From the NCBI RefSeq assembly GCF_022458865.1, contig NZ_JAJNMU010000020.1:1-64000 (forward strand): a DNA stretch of 64,000 nt, given 5' to 3'. The notes beneath the pieces are model-generated. The model searched no databases, was not told the DNA's origin, and worked only from the letters and a program-made list of their open reading frames with translations. Positions within the stretch are counted from its first letter, which is position 1. Every line of letters starts with the position of its first letter. Source of the DNA: Paenibacillus periandrae (lineage in GTDB: Bacteria; Bacillota; Bacilli; Paenibacillales; NBRC-103111). Position numbers and translations under genes: made by a program. This document shows, in pieces, positions 8,712-18,227 of the stretch.

Positions 8712-9281
8712 ATGCCAAGCCATCTGCAAGGGCAGCCTTTTTTGGGCGCACACGCAAAATCGAGGGATTATATATTTGCGACCCGTGATCGTTATGACGA
8801 ATCGTATGACATGGTACGTGCTGCGCGTGACAAGCGATATATATATTCGGAATTACTACCGGAGAAGCCTTACCTGTAACAGATTCAATTCAGTCACCAG
8901 CATCCGGCTTTCCAGGAGTTGTGGAGACTGGAGCTTTCGGGCCAGCTTGAAGGAGATCAGCGATTATTGATGCAGAACACGGGGCCTGTTGAAGAATTAT
9001 ACGATTACGTGAATGACCCTTACGAAATGCGTAATTTAGCGGTCGATCCCAGTTATCGGGCTGATTTGGAAAGATTGCGCACGGTACTGGACGACTGGCG
9101 CGACAAATACGGTGTATGGGGCGACATACCGGAAGATCGAATGGTAGCTTTTTCCTGTCATGAAATGCGAAAAAAAGGATTCGATGCATGCGTTATCCAG
9201 GCAGATTGCTTTGCGAGAGTGGCTGCCCCTTTACAGCCGAATGCTTCTAAACGCATGTTGTACGCCTGGGACGTATACTAA
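8712..9281 (+). pseudogene. Decayed sulfatase, C-terminal region
   Basis: One frame from 8712 reads QPFLGAHAKSRDYIFATRD and RYDESYDMVRAARDKRYIY, the C-terminal half of a sulfatase. The frame then shifts (RNYY.. from another frame), meets an in-frame TAA after PEKPYL, and continues as HPAFQELWRLE..ELYDYVNDPYEMRNLA to about 9145. The catalytic N-terminal half with the formylglycine motif is absent. At least two frame changes and one stop are present, so it is non-functional. The last 45 codons to 9281 no longer resemble the family. Confidence 0.7.
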
Positions 9282-9524
9282 AGCCTTGATCCGAATGGAG
9301 AACAGCTTCCGCTACGTCTCTTTTTCTTGTCCACTGTTCAACAGTGTCAAGTACAAGTTAGATACCTAGATACTTTATGAGTCGCCATACTTTCTTATGA
9401 TTGACAAGATGACGCGTGTACCCATACCTTCAACTGAGCACAGCTTCTAAGTTATAGTTGACGATACTGTGATTGTTCGGCGATTATTAAGAAGTGTAGC
9501 TGTCCCCATCTACTAAACATAAGG

Positions 9525-11378
9525 ATGACTGAGACTATGACTTATAACATGAACCGACTAATCCGTAAGATCAAGATTCAAAACAGGCTGCTCATCTCCT
9601 TTGCTGTTCTTTCCTTGCTCCCCATGTTCATTATTGGAATATTTTCTTATTACATATCAAGCGATGCGATAAGAACAAAAATCAGCACAGCCTCCATCCA
9701 GCTGATGGACCAAGTCAGCGAAAATATAGTAAATGAACTTATAAAGCTTGAAAATGACAGCGTTGACATTGCATTCTCCGATCTCGTTCAACAGACGATG
9801 AGCGGCTTCAATACAATGAGCGAATGGGAAAGGAACGTGGCGCAAATCAAGATACAGGAGATGCTGGCTAAACGATTTTCTTTTTTTCACAGTGTGTCCG
9901 ATGTTCTGGTTTATACAAGAAATAAGGAGAAAGTGATTGCCTACGGGGATATTAGCTTCAAATTTAATTTGAAGTCCGATTATTTAAACGAACTATTTGA
10001 AGAAACGATGATTAAAAACGGCGTTCCTGTATGGTCAATTCAAAATCAGGATAACGAAGAGCTGGCACGGAATTCAAGCTCTCGTTTCAGTAATTACGGG
10101 GAAGCGGGTATTTTGTTGTCCAGAAGCTTTAAATCGTTTGAAGGACTTCCGATTGGGTATATGATCATGAGAATTGACGTGAAGTATATATTCAATAAGT
10201 TCAAAGACATTACCCTGGGAGCTGGTTCCCATATATTTATAGTGAACGGGAAAGGAACCGTTATATCGAGTCAAAATCCGCAGCTTAAGGCCGCCACGCC
10301 TTACCCCGATGACACGCTGATTGAAGAGCTTAAGCAGAATAGGGATACCGACACATACTCATTCAACACCACGATTGCCGGTAAGCGTCATTTGATTGCG
10401 TATACATATATACCACGTGCAGATTGGTATGTAGTAAGCACCATACCCTTTTCCTATTTGGACCATGAATCGGTAAAAATAAGCTTCTATATATTGGTAC
10501 TCGGTGTTAGTTGTTTTGTGCTCGCACTGCTTCTGTCTTACTACGTATCCAAGAGTATCTCCTCTCCTCTAAAGAGTCTTATCGATTCGATGAATAACGT
10601 GAAGCTGGGCAATTTAGTCGTCCAGATTGACGATAGAAGCAGCGATGAATTGGGGAAAGTGACGACAAACTTCAATCAAATGGTCAGTGAGCTGCAATAC
10701 TTGATTGATGAAGTGAAAATGAAGGAAAAATTGAAAAGGCTTGCAGAACTAAAATCGTTACAAGCGCAAATCAATCCGCATTTTTTATCGAATTCCTTGA
10801 ATACCGTCAGATGGCTGGCCAATGTCCAGAAGGCCGACAATATATCCAACCTGATCACTTCCCTGATCAGCTTGCTTCACGGTTCTATGGGAAAAGGCAG
10901 CGAGCTGATCAATATTAGAGAGGAGATCGAATATGTCAAAAACTATTTAAACATTATGGCGTACCGGTATTATGACAAGTTCATGGTGCATTTTGAGATC
11001 GAGGAAGATATTCTGGATTGTCATATATTGAAGTTCGCGTTGCAGCCGATTGTGGAAAATTGTCTGCTGCACGGAATTGAGCCTATGGAAGGACAGGGCT
11101 TGATTATTATAAAAGGATATCGGGTCCAGAATGAATTAAAAATAACGATTACCGATAATGGTGTCGGGATGGACGGGCATACGTTGAACAGTCTGCTGCA
11201 GCAAACAACATCGATTAATCAATCCGGATTCAGTGGTATAGGGATTCGGAATGTTGACGAAAGAATAAAGCTGTATTTCGGTGAAAAATTCGGACTTTCG
11301 ATTCATTGCGTGCCTAATCTGTTTACGACTGTTGAAATAACAATTCCTGCTGCAGGAGGTGAAGACGATGTCAAATAG
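9525..11378 (+). CDS. YesM-type sensor histidine kinase (arabinoside locus)
   Basis: A 617-residue membrane kinase: helix near 20-40, a long extracellular Cache-like sensor (about 45-315), second helix near 320-345, HAMP (about 345-400), then His_kinase with phospho-acceptor in QINPHFLSNSLN and N box IVENCLLHG. This is the standard layout of YesM/LytS kinases that monitor extracellular sugars. Translation could start at 9525 or at the ATG at 9537, which is better spaced from AAGGA. The stop overlaps the regulator gene by 11 bases. It probably activates the adjacent ABC transporter and GH51 genes. Confidence 0.88.
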   Translation: MTETMTYNMNRLIRKIKIQNRLLISFAVLSLLPMFIIGIFSYYISSDAIRTKISTASIQLMDQVSENIVNELIKLENDSVDIAFSDLVQQTMSGFNTMSEWERNVAQIKIQEMLAKRFSFFHSVSDVLVYTRNKEKVIAYGDISFKFNLKSDYLNELFEETMIKNGVPVWSIQNQDNEELARNSSSRFSNYGEAGILLSRSFKSFEGLPIGYMIMRIDVKYIFNKFKDITLGAGSHIFIVNGKGTVISSQNPQLKAATPYPDDTLIEELKQNRDTDTYSFNTTIAGKRHLIAYTYIPRADWYVVSTIPFSYLDHESVKISFYILVLGVSCFVLALLLSYYVSKSISSPLKSLIDSMNNVKLGNLVVQIDDRSSDELGKVTTNFNQMVSELQYLIDEVKMKEKLKRLAELKSLQAQINPHFLSNSLNTVRWLANVQKADNISNLITSLISLLHGSMGKGSELINIREEIEYVKNYLNIMAYRYYDKFMVHFEIEEDILDCHILKFALQPIVENCLLHGIEPMEGQGLIIIKGYRVQNELKITITDNGVGMDGHTLNSLLQQTTSINQSGFSGIGIRNVDERIKLYFGEKFGLSIHCVPNLFTTVEITIPAAGGEDDVK

Positions 11379-13005
11379 GCTGAAGGTGCTCATAGTTGAT
11401 GACGATGCGGTTTCCAGAACCGTATTAAAGACGATGATCCATTGGGAGAACGCAGGGTTTTATATAATGGAGGATGCCCATAACGGAAACCATGCCGTTC
11501 AGCTTATCGAAAAAGAAGCCCCCGATATTGTTATTACAGATATCAATATGCCTGGATTAAACGGCATCGGTTTGATCGAGCATTTGGAAAAAAACTTCCC
11601 ACAGATCAGTATTATTGCGCTGAGTGCTTATGATGATTTCGATTATGTAAGACAAAGCATGAAGAATGGCGCTATGGACTACGTGCTGAAGCATCGTCTA
11701 GATGCGCCATTTTTATTGAATATTTTGAATACGGCACGTAGCTCCATTCATTCGTATCGGAATGAACGCGACAGACAGCGCGATATCGATAAAGAGCTGA
11801 CGACCAGCAAGGTTGTTTTGCGTCAAACATTTGTTCGGAAGCTTCTGGAGGGGAGCCTGTCTAATGTGGAGGAAATCACAGGGAGGCTCCGTACTCTCGA
11901 CATGAAGCTGGATACGGAAAACTTGATGGTGACGATAGCCGAAATTGACGATTTCCGATTGCTTGAAGAAAAATTTTCTTCTCCTGAAGTGGACGTAGTG
12001 CTCCATACCTTCATGGAAATATCGAAGGAAATACTTAAGGATTGGGAAAAGTCCGTCATCGTGCATATGGCTAAAGGGAAGTTTGCGATGATTTTCTCAT
12101 TAGGCCCGTTAAAGAGCACAATGTATATCTACAATACCATGTATACGATTTTAAACCGAATGAGATCGGAAATCAAAAAACATTTGAATATAACGGCATG
12201 CTTCGGCGTGAGCAAGGTTTGCACGGAATTGACCAAACTGCCTCAGGCTTACAACTATGCGGAGACCCTATTGAGAGACAAGTTTTACAAAGGCAAAAAC
12301 AGTATTTTTATCGAGAGTACCCCTCATAAAAAGGACGAAAGCTTCTTCTGCTTGGATATAAAAGATGAAAAAGCCATTTATGCCGCGCTGAAAAACCAGG
12401 ATGACAAGGAGGTGAAAAGCAGGTTGGATGACATTTTTGGTAAAATCTCGAGTATGAGGCTGGGTAGCAAATCTACCCAGATGATTTGTGCCGAATTGAT
12501 CAATATTGTAAACAAAATTTGCAAGGATACGGGAATTGAGATAGCCAAGCTGTATATGGCAGAGGACATTCCTTACAATCTGATACAGAAATACGAAACC
12601 CTTATGGATATTAAAGCTTGGGTCGTGAATTTATACGATAAACTGATATCGATGCTTAAGCTAATGAAATTAGAGAGCGGGCTAAGCAATATAACGAAGA
12701 AAGCTGTCGAGTATATACATCGCAACTACAGCAGCGACTTTTCCTTGAAGGATGTCGCTGATTTCGCGGGTGCAAGCAGCTCCTATATCAGCAGACTGTT
12801 TAAGGAAGAATGCGGAATAGGCTTTGCTGAATATTTGAATCATGTCAGGGTTGAGCAAGCTAAGCATTGTATTGAAAAAGGCGAGCTTAAGCTAAAGGAA
12901 ATTGTCAGCAGCGTCGGGTTTAATAACTATAATTATTTCTTTAAAGTATTCAGGGAGGTAACGGGCATGACACCGCTTGAATACGAGCAGAGCTGCAGGA
13001 AGTGA
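11368..13005 (+). CDS. YesN-type AraC response regulator (arabinoside locus)
   Basis: About 545 residues: receiver domain with phospho-acceptor D58 (ITDINMPGLNG), a long central region, and a C-terminal double helix-turn-helix AraC domain (FSLKDVADFAGASSSYISRLF and IVSSVGFNNYNYFFKVFREVTG). The ATG at 11368 is chosen because GGAGGT ends 7 bases upstream; the GTG at 11359 lies within that RBS. Translationally coupled to the kinase. It probably binds upstream of the lipoprotein gene at 13157. Confidence 0.9.
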   Translation: MSNRLKVLIVDDDAVSRTVLKTMIHWENAGFYIMEDAHNGNHAVQLIEKEAPDIVITDINMPGLNGIGLIEHLEKNFPQISIIALSAYDDFDYVRQSMKNGAMDYVLKHRLDAPFLLNILNTARSSIHSYRNERDRQRDIDKELTTSKVVLRQTFVRKLLEGSLSNVEEITGRLRTLDMKLDTENLMVTIAEIDDFRLLEEKFSSPEVDVVLHTFMEISKEILKDWEKSVIVHMAKGKFAMIFSLGPLKSTMYIYNTMYTILNRMRSEIKKHLNITACFGVSKVCTELTKLPQAYNYAETLLRDKFYKGKNSIFIESTPHKKDESFFCLDIKDEKAIYAALKNQDDKEVKSRLDDIFGKISSMRLGSKSTQMICAELINIVNKICKDTGIEIAKLYMAEDIPYNLIQKYETLMDIKAWVVNLYDKLISMLKLMKLESGLSNITKKAVEYIHRNYSSDFSLKDVADFAGASSSYISRLFKEECGIGFAEYLNHVRVEQAKHCIEKGELKLKEIVSSVGFNNYNYFFKVFREVTGMTPLEYEQSCRK

Positions 13006-13063
13006 TACAGAAATAAACGGATGCGCATATCAAAAATTTATAGTTAATTATAAAAAAATGGAG

Positions 13064-13123
13064 TTCGACAAAGGGATGTTTGTTTTTATAATTAGTTACA
13101 GGTAAACAAACGTATTCGTTTAC
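13064..13123 (+). promoter_or_regulatory. Promoter and dyad operator before the sugar-binding lipoprotein
   Basis: TTCGAC (13064-13069) and TATAAT (13087-13092) are 17 bases apart, a good sigma-A promoter. Just downstream, GTAAAC (13102-13107) and GTTTAC (13118-13123) form a dyad around a 10-base centre, overlapping or following the expected transcription start. Position suits a repressor or an AraC-type site; the binding protein is unknown. Confidence 0.55.
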
Positions 13124-13156
13124 TTAACAACATCTTTTTTAAGGGGGAACGATTCT

Positions 13157-14473
13157 ATGAGAAAAGCAACATCTATTGCAGCTGTATCCGCGGTTCTGTT
13201 GACAACTATTCTGTCGGGCTGCAGCAGTGACGGGGCCAATCAGGCCAAGGACAGTAATCCGGGTACACCGAAACCGGTTAAGCTGTCATTGTGGACCTTC
13301 CAGGAGCTTCATAAGAAGTATTATGAAAAAACGGCGGAGCTTTGGAATAAAAGTAATCCCAATCAGCCGATTGAACTGACGATTGACACGTACCCCAATG
13401 CGGAAATGCACAATAAGCTGCTCATCGCTCTTCAATCCGGAGTAGGAGCACCAGACATTAGCGATATCAACATTAACTATTTTCAAAACTTTCTTAAAGG
13501 CGATATCCAGCTGGTAGAATTGAACAACATTATCGAGCCTGAGAAAGATAAGTTCATTCAATCGCGATTCGATATTTACAGTAAAAACGGAAAATATTAC
13601 GGGATCGATTTCCATGTCGGCGCTACAGTTGTGTATTATAACAAGCAACTTCTGGATAAGGCTGGCGTAAATGTAGATACCATAAAAACCTGGAACGATT
13701 ATATCGAAGCCGGTAAAAAGGTGCTGGTTGCAACCGGCAAGCCGATGACCTCCTTCGAGGTAACAGGTCAAAGACCGTTCTGGCCTATGATCATTCAGCG
13801 AGGCTCCGACTATTTGGATAAAAAAGGCGACGTTACGCTTGACAACGAAATCAATATCAAGACGCTGCAGGCAATGAAGGATATGATTGATAAGGACAAA
13901 ATCGCAGTCCCAATGCCGGGCGGCAATACTGGAGCGGAGGAATTTTTTACATTTATGAACAAAGGAGAAGCGGCTTCACTGATCATGCCGATGTGGTACA
14001 TGAGCAGATTTTTGGAATACATGCCTGATTTGAAGGGGAAAATTTTGGTTAGACCGATGCCTGTTTGGGAAAATGGCAACGTAAGATCCGCAGGTATGGG
14101 AGGAACCGGCACGGCCGTTACGAAGCAGAGCAAAAACCAGGATGCAGCCACAAAGTTCCTTGCGTATGCGAAGCTGACCAAGGAATCGAATGTGAGGATT
14201 TGGCAGGAGTTGAAGTTCGATCCGATCAGATGGGATGTCTGGAATGATCCTGAGCTGCAAAAACCCGATCCCTATTTCAGTAATGAGGTTATATTCAATG
14301 TACTTCTGGGCATGAAGGACGAGATCAAATCGCCAAATATGAGCGAGCTGAGCTCCGCTTCCCAGGACTTGGTCAATTCCAATGTCATGTTCAAGTCGTT
14401 GAAGGACCAATCACAAACTCCCGAACAGGCATTAAAAGCTGCTGCAGCCGAGCTCCGCAAACAGAAGAAATAG
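13157..14473 (+). CDS. Extracellular solute-binding lipoprotein (CUT1, arabinoside locus)
   Basis: A 438-residue lipoprotein with a signal peptide ending in lipobox LSGC (residues 20-23), then a family-1 solute-binding fold (KLSLWTFQELHKKYYEK, YNKQLLDKAGVNVDTIKTW, NKGEAASLIMPMWYMSRF). It would be anchored outside the membrane and deliver an oligosaccharide to the permeases at 14562 and 15515. AAGGGGGAA precedes the ATG. Arabino-oligosaccharide is the likely ligand because two GH51 arabinofuranosidases follow in the same direction; the sequence alone does not show specificity. Confidence 0.88.
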   Translation: MRKATSIAAVSAVLLTTILSGCSSDGANQAKDSNPGTPKPVKLSLWTFQELHKKYYEKTAELWNKSNPNQPIELTIDTYPNAEMHNKLLIALQSGVGAPDISDININYFQNFLKGDIQLVELNNIIEPEKDKFIQSRFDIYSKNGKYYGIDFHVGATVVYYNKQLLDKAGVNVDTIKTWNDYIEAGKKVLVATGKPMTSFEVTGQRPFWPMIIQRGSDYLDKKGDVTLDNEINIKTLQAMKDMIDKDKIAVPMPGGNTGAEEFFTFMNKGEAASLIMPMWYMSRFLEYMPDLKGKILVRPMPVWENGNVRSAGMGGTGTAVTKQSKNQDAATKFLAYAKLTKESNVRIWQELKFDPIRWDVWNDPELQKPDPYFSNEVIFNVLLGMKDEIKSPNMSELSSASQDLVNSNVMFKSLKDQSQTPEQALKAAAAELRKQKK

Positions 14474-14561
14474 CCATTCGGCAGATTGTAATGCTGACGG
14501 CTGCACAAACGGGGAATTGCAACCGCTTACGGCAGCCGTCATGCTTATGGAGGTGAAATAG

Positions 14562-15512
14562 TTGAATAAAGAAGCTGTTCGGCAGGCATATAGCCACAAT
14601 CCCAAGGTGAAGAAAGCATTCAGCTTGAGAAAAATATTTTTTTCGGAAAAGTTTGCTCCTTATCTCTTCGTAGCGCCGTTTCTTTTATCGTTTCTCATCT
14701 TTTTTTTATACCCTACAGCATCCACGATCAGCATGAGCTTTCAAGAGGTGCACGGGCTTAGCAGCAGCAAATTTATAGGTCTCGATAACTACCGGAGAAT
14801 GTTTGACGAGCATTTTTTCAATGCTCTGCAGACGAATACGATCTACACGATTTTATCGCTCCTGTTATTGATTCCGATCCCGATTGTGTTCGCCGTTTTT
14901 CTGAATTCCAAATTGACCAAGGGAAAAACATTGTTTAAGTCCGTCATTTTCATCCCGGCCTTAACTTCTGTTATCGTAGCCGGTGTTTCCTTCAGGCTTA
15001 TGTTTGGGGAAGCGGATACGGCATTCATTAATTCCGTTATCGCCAAGTTCGGTATTTCTCCGCAAAATTGGATTCTTAACTATAGTACGGGAATGATGCT
15101 GATGGTCATTCTCAATACATGGAGAACTGCCGGTATTAATATAGTGTATTACCTGGCCGGTCTTCAAAGCATACCGGAGGAATTATACGAATCGGCTGAA
15201 ATGGACGGAGCCAGTGTGTTTTCCAAGTTTTACTGGATAACACTACCGCTCTTAAAGCCCATTATCATCTACACCTTGACGATAGGCATCTTTGAAGGTT
15301 ACAGAATGTTCGGAGAAAGCTATGTGTTCTGGAACGAAGGCATGCCGGGAGATATCGGGCTTACCATCGTCAGGTTTATTTACCAGCAAGCATTTCAACG
15401 AAATGATATGGGAATGGGATCAGCAATTGGCATTACCCTGCTCCTGATCGTACTGACGGTTAATCTGATCCAGTTGAAAATGTTCGGACTGTTTAAAAAG
15501 GAGAGTGACTGA
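14562..15512 (+). CDS. ABC sugar permease, MalF/UgpA type
   Basis: A 316-residue permease with six predicted spans and the EAA loop ELYESAEMDGASVFSKFYWI followed by TLPLL, the coupling site for the shared ATPase. Start is TTG at 14562 with GGAGGTG 6 bases upstream. It is 2 bases from the next permease gene, so the two are co-translated. It resembles AraP-type permeases of arabinose-oligosaccharide systems. No ATPase is encoded in the locus, so an MsmX-like partner elsewhere is expected. Confidence 0.88.
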   Translation: MNKEAVRQAYSHNPKVKKAFSLRKIFFSEKFAPYLFVAPFLLSFLIFFLYPTASTISMSFQEVHGLSSSKFIGLDNYRRMFDEHFFNALQTNTIYTILSLLLLIPIPIVFAVFLNSKLTKGKTLFKSVIFIPALTSVIVAGVSFRLMFGEADTAFINSVIAKFGISPQNWILNYSTGMMLMVILNTWRTAGINIVYYLAGLQSIPEELYESAEMDGASVFSKFYWITLPLLKPIIIYTLTIGIFEGYRMFGESYVFWNEGMPGDIGLTIVRFIYQQAFQRNDMGMGSAIGITLLLIVLTVNLIQLKMFGLFKKESD

Positions 15513-15514
15513 CG

Positions 15515-16360
15515 ATGAATCCTAATATTAGAAGAAAGTTGTTAATGGTATTCATGATTGCTTTCTTTCTCATCGTATGCTTTATTGTCTTATTTCCTCT
15601 CTACTACATGTTTATGGCATCTTTTAAGAGCTCCAAGGAGCTATTCCGAAGTGGTATGGATTTCAGGATTATCCCGAGCCTGATGAGTCTTGACAACTAT
15701 AAGCTTTTGTTTTCAGGCAAGGGCAGTGTTTATTTATTCTGGTATAGAAATAGTCTTGGCATAACTGCGCTTCATACCGTATTCTCTCTGTTGCTCTCTT
15801 CATTGGTTGGCTACGGCTTAGGGGCATATAACTTCAAGGGGAAAAACTTGATTTTTATGCTGGTGCTGTTTGTGATGATGGTGCCACTTGAAATTTTGAT
15901 GCTGCCTCTCTATAAGCTCACGGTGAAGATGGGCATAATCAATACGTATTATGGAGTTATCTTGCCGTTTGTCGTTTCGCCTATGGCGATCTTTTTCTTC
16001 CGGCAGTACGTAACGGGTATTTCCAAAGACTTTATGGATGCGGGAAGGATCGACGGATGCTCGGAGTTCGGTATATTTTTCCGAATTATGGCCCCCTTGA
16101 TGCAGCCGGCGTTCGGCGCAATGGGGATATTGCTGGCGATGCAGAGCTGGAACAGCTTTATATGGCCTTTGATCGTGCTTCGCACCAATACGATGTTTAC
16201 GATTCCAATAGGTCTTGCTTCGCTGATGTCGCCTTACGGCAACAATTATGACATGCTAATTGCCGGAGCCGTGCTCGCGATCATCCCTATTATTGTTTTG
16301 TTCCTGTTAAATCAGAGGGCTTTTATTTCAGGCTTGTCCACTGGCGGCGTTAAAGGCTAA
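15515..16360 (+). CDS. ABC sugar permease, MalG/UgpE type
   Basis: A 281-residue permease with six spans and EAA loop DFMDAGRIDGCSEFGIFFRI followed by MAPLMQPAFG. AAGGAGAG lies just upstream. The C-terminus STGGVKG is characteristic of CUT1 AraQ/MalG-type subunits. With the MalF-type partner at 14562 it forms the membrane channel for the sugar bound by the lipoprotein at 13157. Confidence 0.88.
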   Translation: MNPNIRRKLLMVFMIAFFLIVCFIVLFPLYYMFMASFKSSKELFRSGMDFRIIPSLMSLDNYKLLFSGKGSVYLFWYRNSLGITALHTVFSLLLSSLVGYGLGAYNFKGKNLIFMLVLFVMMVPLEILMLPLYKLTVKMGIINTYYGVILPFVVSPMAIFFFRQYVTGISKDFMDAGRIDGCSEFGIFFRIMAPLMQPAFGAMGILLAMQSWNSFIWPLIVLRTNTMFTIPIGLASLMSPYGNNYDMLIAGAVLAIIPIIVLFLLNQRAFISGLSTGGVKG

Positions 16361-16396
16361 ACCATCATAAATTATTTCAATCAGGAGGCTGACATT

Positions 16397-17929
16397 ATGA
16401 AAAGCAGCATTAAAATCAATACGCAAACGGCAGTTCACAAAATCGATCGAAACATTTACGGACACTTTGCCGAGCATCTGGGACGTTGTATATATGAGGG
16501 GATTTGGGTCGGCGAGGATTCAGACATTCCCCATACGCGTGGAATCCGCAATGATGTTGTTCAGGCATTGAAGGATTTGAGCATTCCGATGCTGCGTTGG
16601 CCGGGCGGGTGCTTCGCCGATGAATATCATTGGAAGGAAGGCATTGGCCCTAAGGAATCGAGAGCCCGAATGATTAACAACCATTGGGGTGGCGTCGTTG
16701 AGAATAACCATTTCGGTACCCACGAATTTTTCGATTTGTGCGAGCTGCTGGAGACCGAGCCGTATATTTGCGGGAATGTCGGAAGTGGAACGGTCTATGA
16801 GATGCAGCAGTGGGTCGAATATATGACCTTCGACGGTGAATCGCCGATGGCGAACCTGCGGCAAGCAAACGGAAGAGAAAAGCCTTGGAAGTTGACATAT
16901 TTCGGTATCGGCAACGAAAACTGGGGCTGCGGCGGCCGAATGAGAGCAGAATATTATGCGGATCTTTACCGGCAATACAGCACGTATGTTAGGGATTATG
17001 GAGACAATTCCATCTATAAAATCGCTGCAGGCCCAAGGGGAGACAATTACCACTGGACAGAGGTTCTCATGCGGGAAGCGGGACCTTTCATGGACGGACT
17101 GGCGCTCCATTATTACACGAGGTTAAGAGATCACAGCATTGTAATCGAAAATCCCGACGGCAACCGATTTTATTTGAAAAAACCGGATGCGGTGAGAGGA
17201 CAAGCCGTTGACTTCGATGAAAGCGAATGGTTTGGCATTATGAAGGCGGCCTATTTCACAGAGGAGCTTGTGGTTAAGCACTCGGCAATTATGGATAAAT
17301 ATGATCCCGAGAAGAAGGTGGCGCTCATCATCGACGAATGGGGTACATGGTTCGACGTTGAGCCCAGCACCAATCCCGGCTTTCTGTACCAGCAAAATAC
17401 GATGAGAGACGCAGTTTCCGCGGCGATCAGCCTGAATATTTTCAACAATCACTGTGACCGCGTAAGAATGGCGAATATTGCTCAGACGATCAATGTGCTG
17501 CAGGCGGTTATTTTAACGGAGGGGGAAAAAATGATCCTGACCCCTACCTATCATGTGTTTGAAATGTTTAAGGTACACATGGATGCCATTATGCAGCCGA
17601 TCGAGATTCAGAGCGGTACCTACACGTTCAATGGGGAAGAAGTTCCGCAGCTAAGCGTATCCGCTTCCATGGATGCGGCAGGCAAACTGAATATAACCAT
17701 CTGTAATACGGACCCAAAACAAGCAGCGCCGCTGGATGGCTATGCGGAAGGATTCGTCGGCAAGCAGGTTACGGGTAGAGTACTGGTATCATCCTTGATG
17801 AACAGCCATAATACGTTCGAACAACCAGATGAAGTCAAGCCCGAGCTGTTCACGGGCGTACAATTGAACGAAGAAGGATTCCATGCGGATATTCCGCCGA
17901 TGTCTGTTGTCGTGCTGACAATTTCTTAA
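16397..17929 (+). CDS. abfA: GH51 alpha-L-arabinofuranosidase
   Basis: A 510-residue retaining glycosidase without a signal peptide, so it acts in the cytoplasm on imported arabino-oligosaccharides, releasing terminal L-arabinofuranose. Acid/base E174 lies in GIGNENWG and nucleophile E314 in IIDEWGTWFD; other family motifs are IYGHFAEHLGRCIYEGIWVG and RWPGGCFADEYHW. A (beta/alpha)8 barrel is followed by a C-terminal beta domain from about residue 385. AGGAGG is 10 bases before the ATG. Length matches AbfA enzymes (about 500). A second GH51 gene lies at 18228. Confidence 0.93.
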   Translation: MKSSIKINTQTAVHKIDRNIYGHFAEHLGRCIYEGIWVGEDSDIPHTRGIRNDVVQALKDLSIPMLRWPGGCFADEYHWKEGIGPKESRARMINNHWGGVVENNHFGTHEFFDLCELLETEPYICGNVGSGTVYEMQQWVEYMTFDGESPMANLRQANGREKPWKLTYFGIGNENWGCGGRMRAEYYADLYRQYSTYVRDYGDNSIYKIAAGPRGDNYHWTEVLMREAGPFMDGLALHYYTRLRDHSIVIENPDGNRFYLKKPDAVRGQAVDFDESEWFGIMKAAYFTEELVVKHSAIMDKYDPEKKVALIIDEWGTWFDVEPSTNPGFLYQQNTMRDAVSAAISLNIFNNHCDRVRMANIAQTINVLQAVILTEGEKMILTPTYHVFEMFKVHMDAIMQPIEIQSGTYTFNGEEVPQLSVSASMDAAGKLNITICNTDPKQAAPLDGYAEGFVGKQVTGRVLVSSLMNSHNTFEQPDEVKPELFTGVQLNEEGFHADIPPMSVVVLTIS

Positions 17930-17947
17930 TCGGGAGGAGGTACCCCG

Positions 17948-18211
17948 ATGACCAGACAGGGGCCATGCAAGGACTGTTCGGAAACGATACATGTCACACC
18001 GGAGAAAATAAAGGCTATGCTGCAAATGCTGATTGATTCTCGTCATGTAGAGCTTGCCGACGACGTAACAAGCGCAGGGCGGCTTGCTCAATGTGTTAGT
18101 TGCACTGGTTATACACTCGGAGGGACATGCAAATATTGCGGCTGTCTTGTGCAAATTCGGACTAAAATAAAGGATAGGGGATGCCCCTATCCTTTGACTC
18201 CTAAATGGTAA
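17948..18211 (+). CDS. Small cysteine-rich protein, DUF6171-like
   Basis: An 87-residue protein with cysteine pairs CKDC near the N-terminus and C-x2-C, CKYCGC and GCP near the C-terminus, ending PKW. This pattern suggests one or two zinc sites and matches a small uncharacterised Bacillales family (DUF6171, from memory). GGGAGGAGG is well placed before the ATG. It lies between two GH51 genes, 18 bases after the first and 16 before the second, so it is probably cotranscribed. Its last codons form a perfect 12-base hairpin (18169-18195). No link to arabinose metabolism is known to me. Confidence 0.65.
   Translation: MTRQGPCKDCSETIHVTPEKIKAMLQMLIDSRHVELADDVTSAGRLAQCVSCTGYTLGGTCKYCGCLVQIRTKIKDRGCPYPLTPKW
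18169..18195 (+). promoter_or_regulatory. Perfect 12-base stem-loop inside the end of the small Cys-rich gene
   Basis: AAAGGATAGGGG (18169-18180) and CCCCTATCCTTT (18184-18195) are exact complements with a 3-base loop. The hairpin lies within codons for KDRGCPYPL and about 30 bases before the ATG of the second GH51 gene. There is no T-run, so it is not a standard terminator. It could pause transcription, stabilise mRNA or tune downstream translation. Confidence 0.5.
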
Positions 18212-18227
18212 GGGCAGGAGAATGAGG

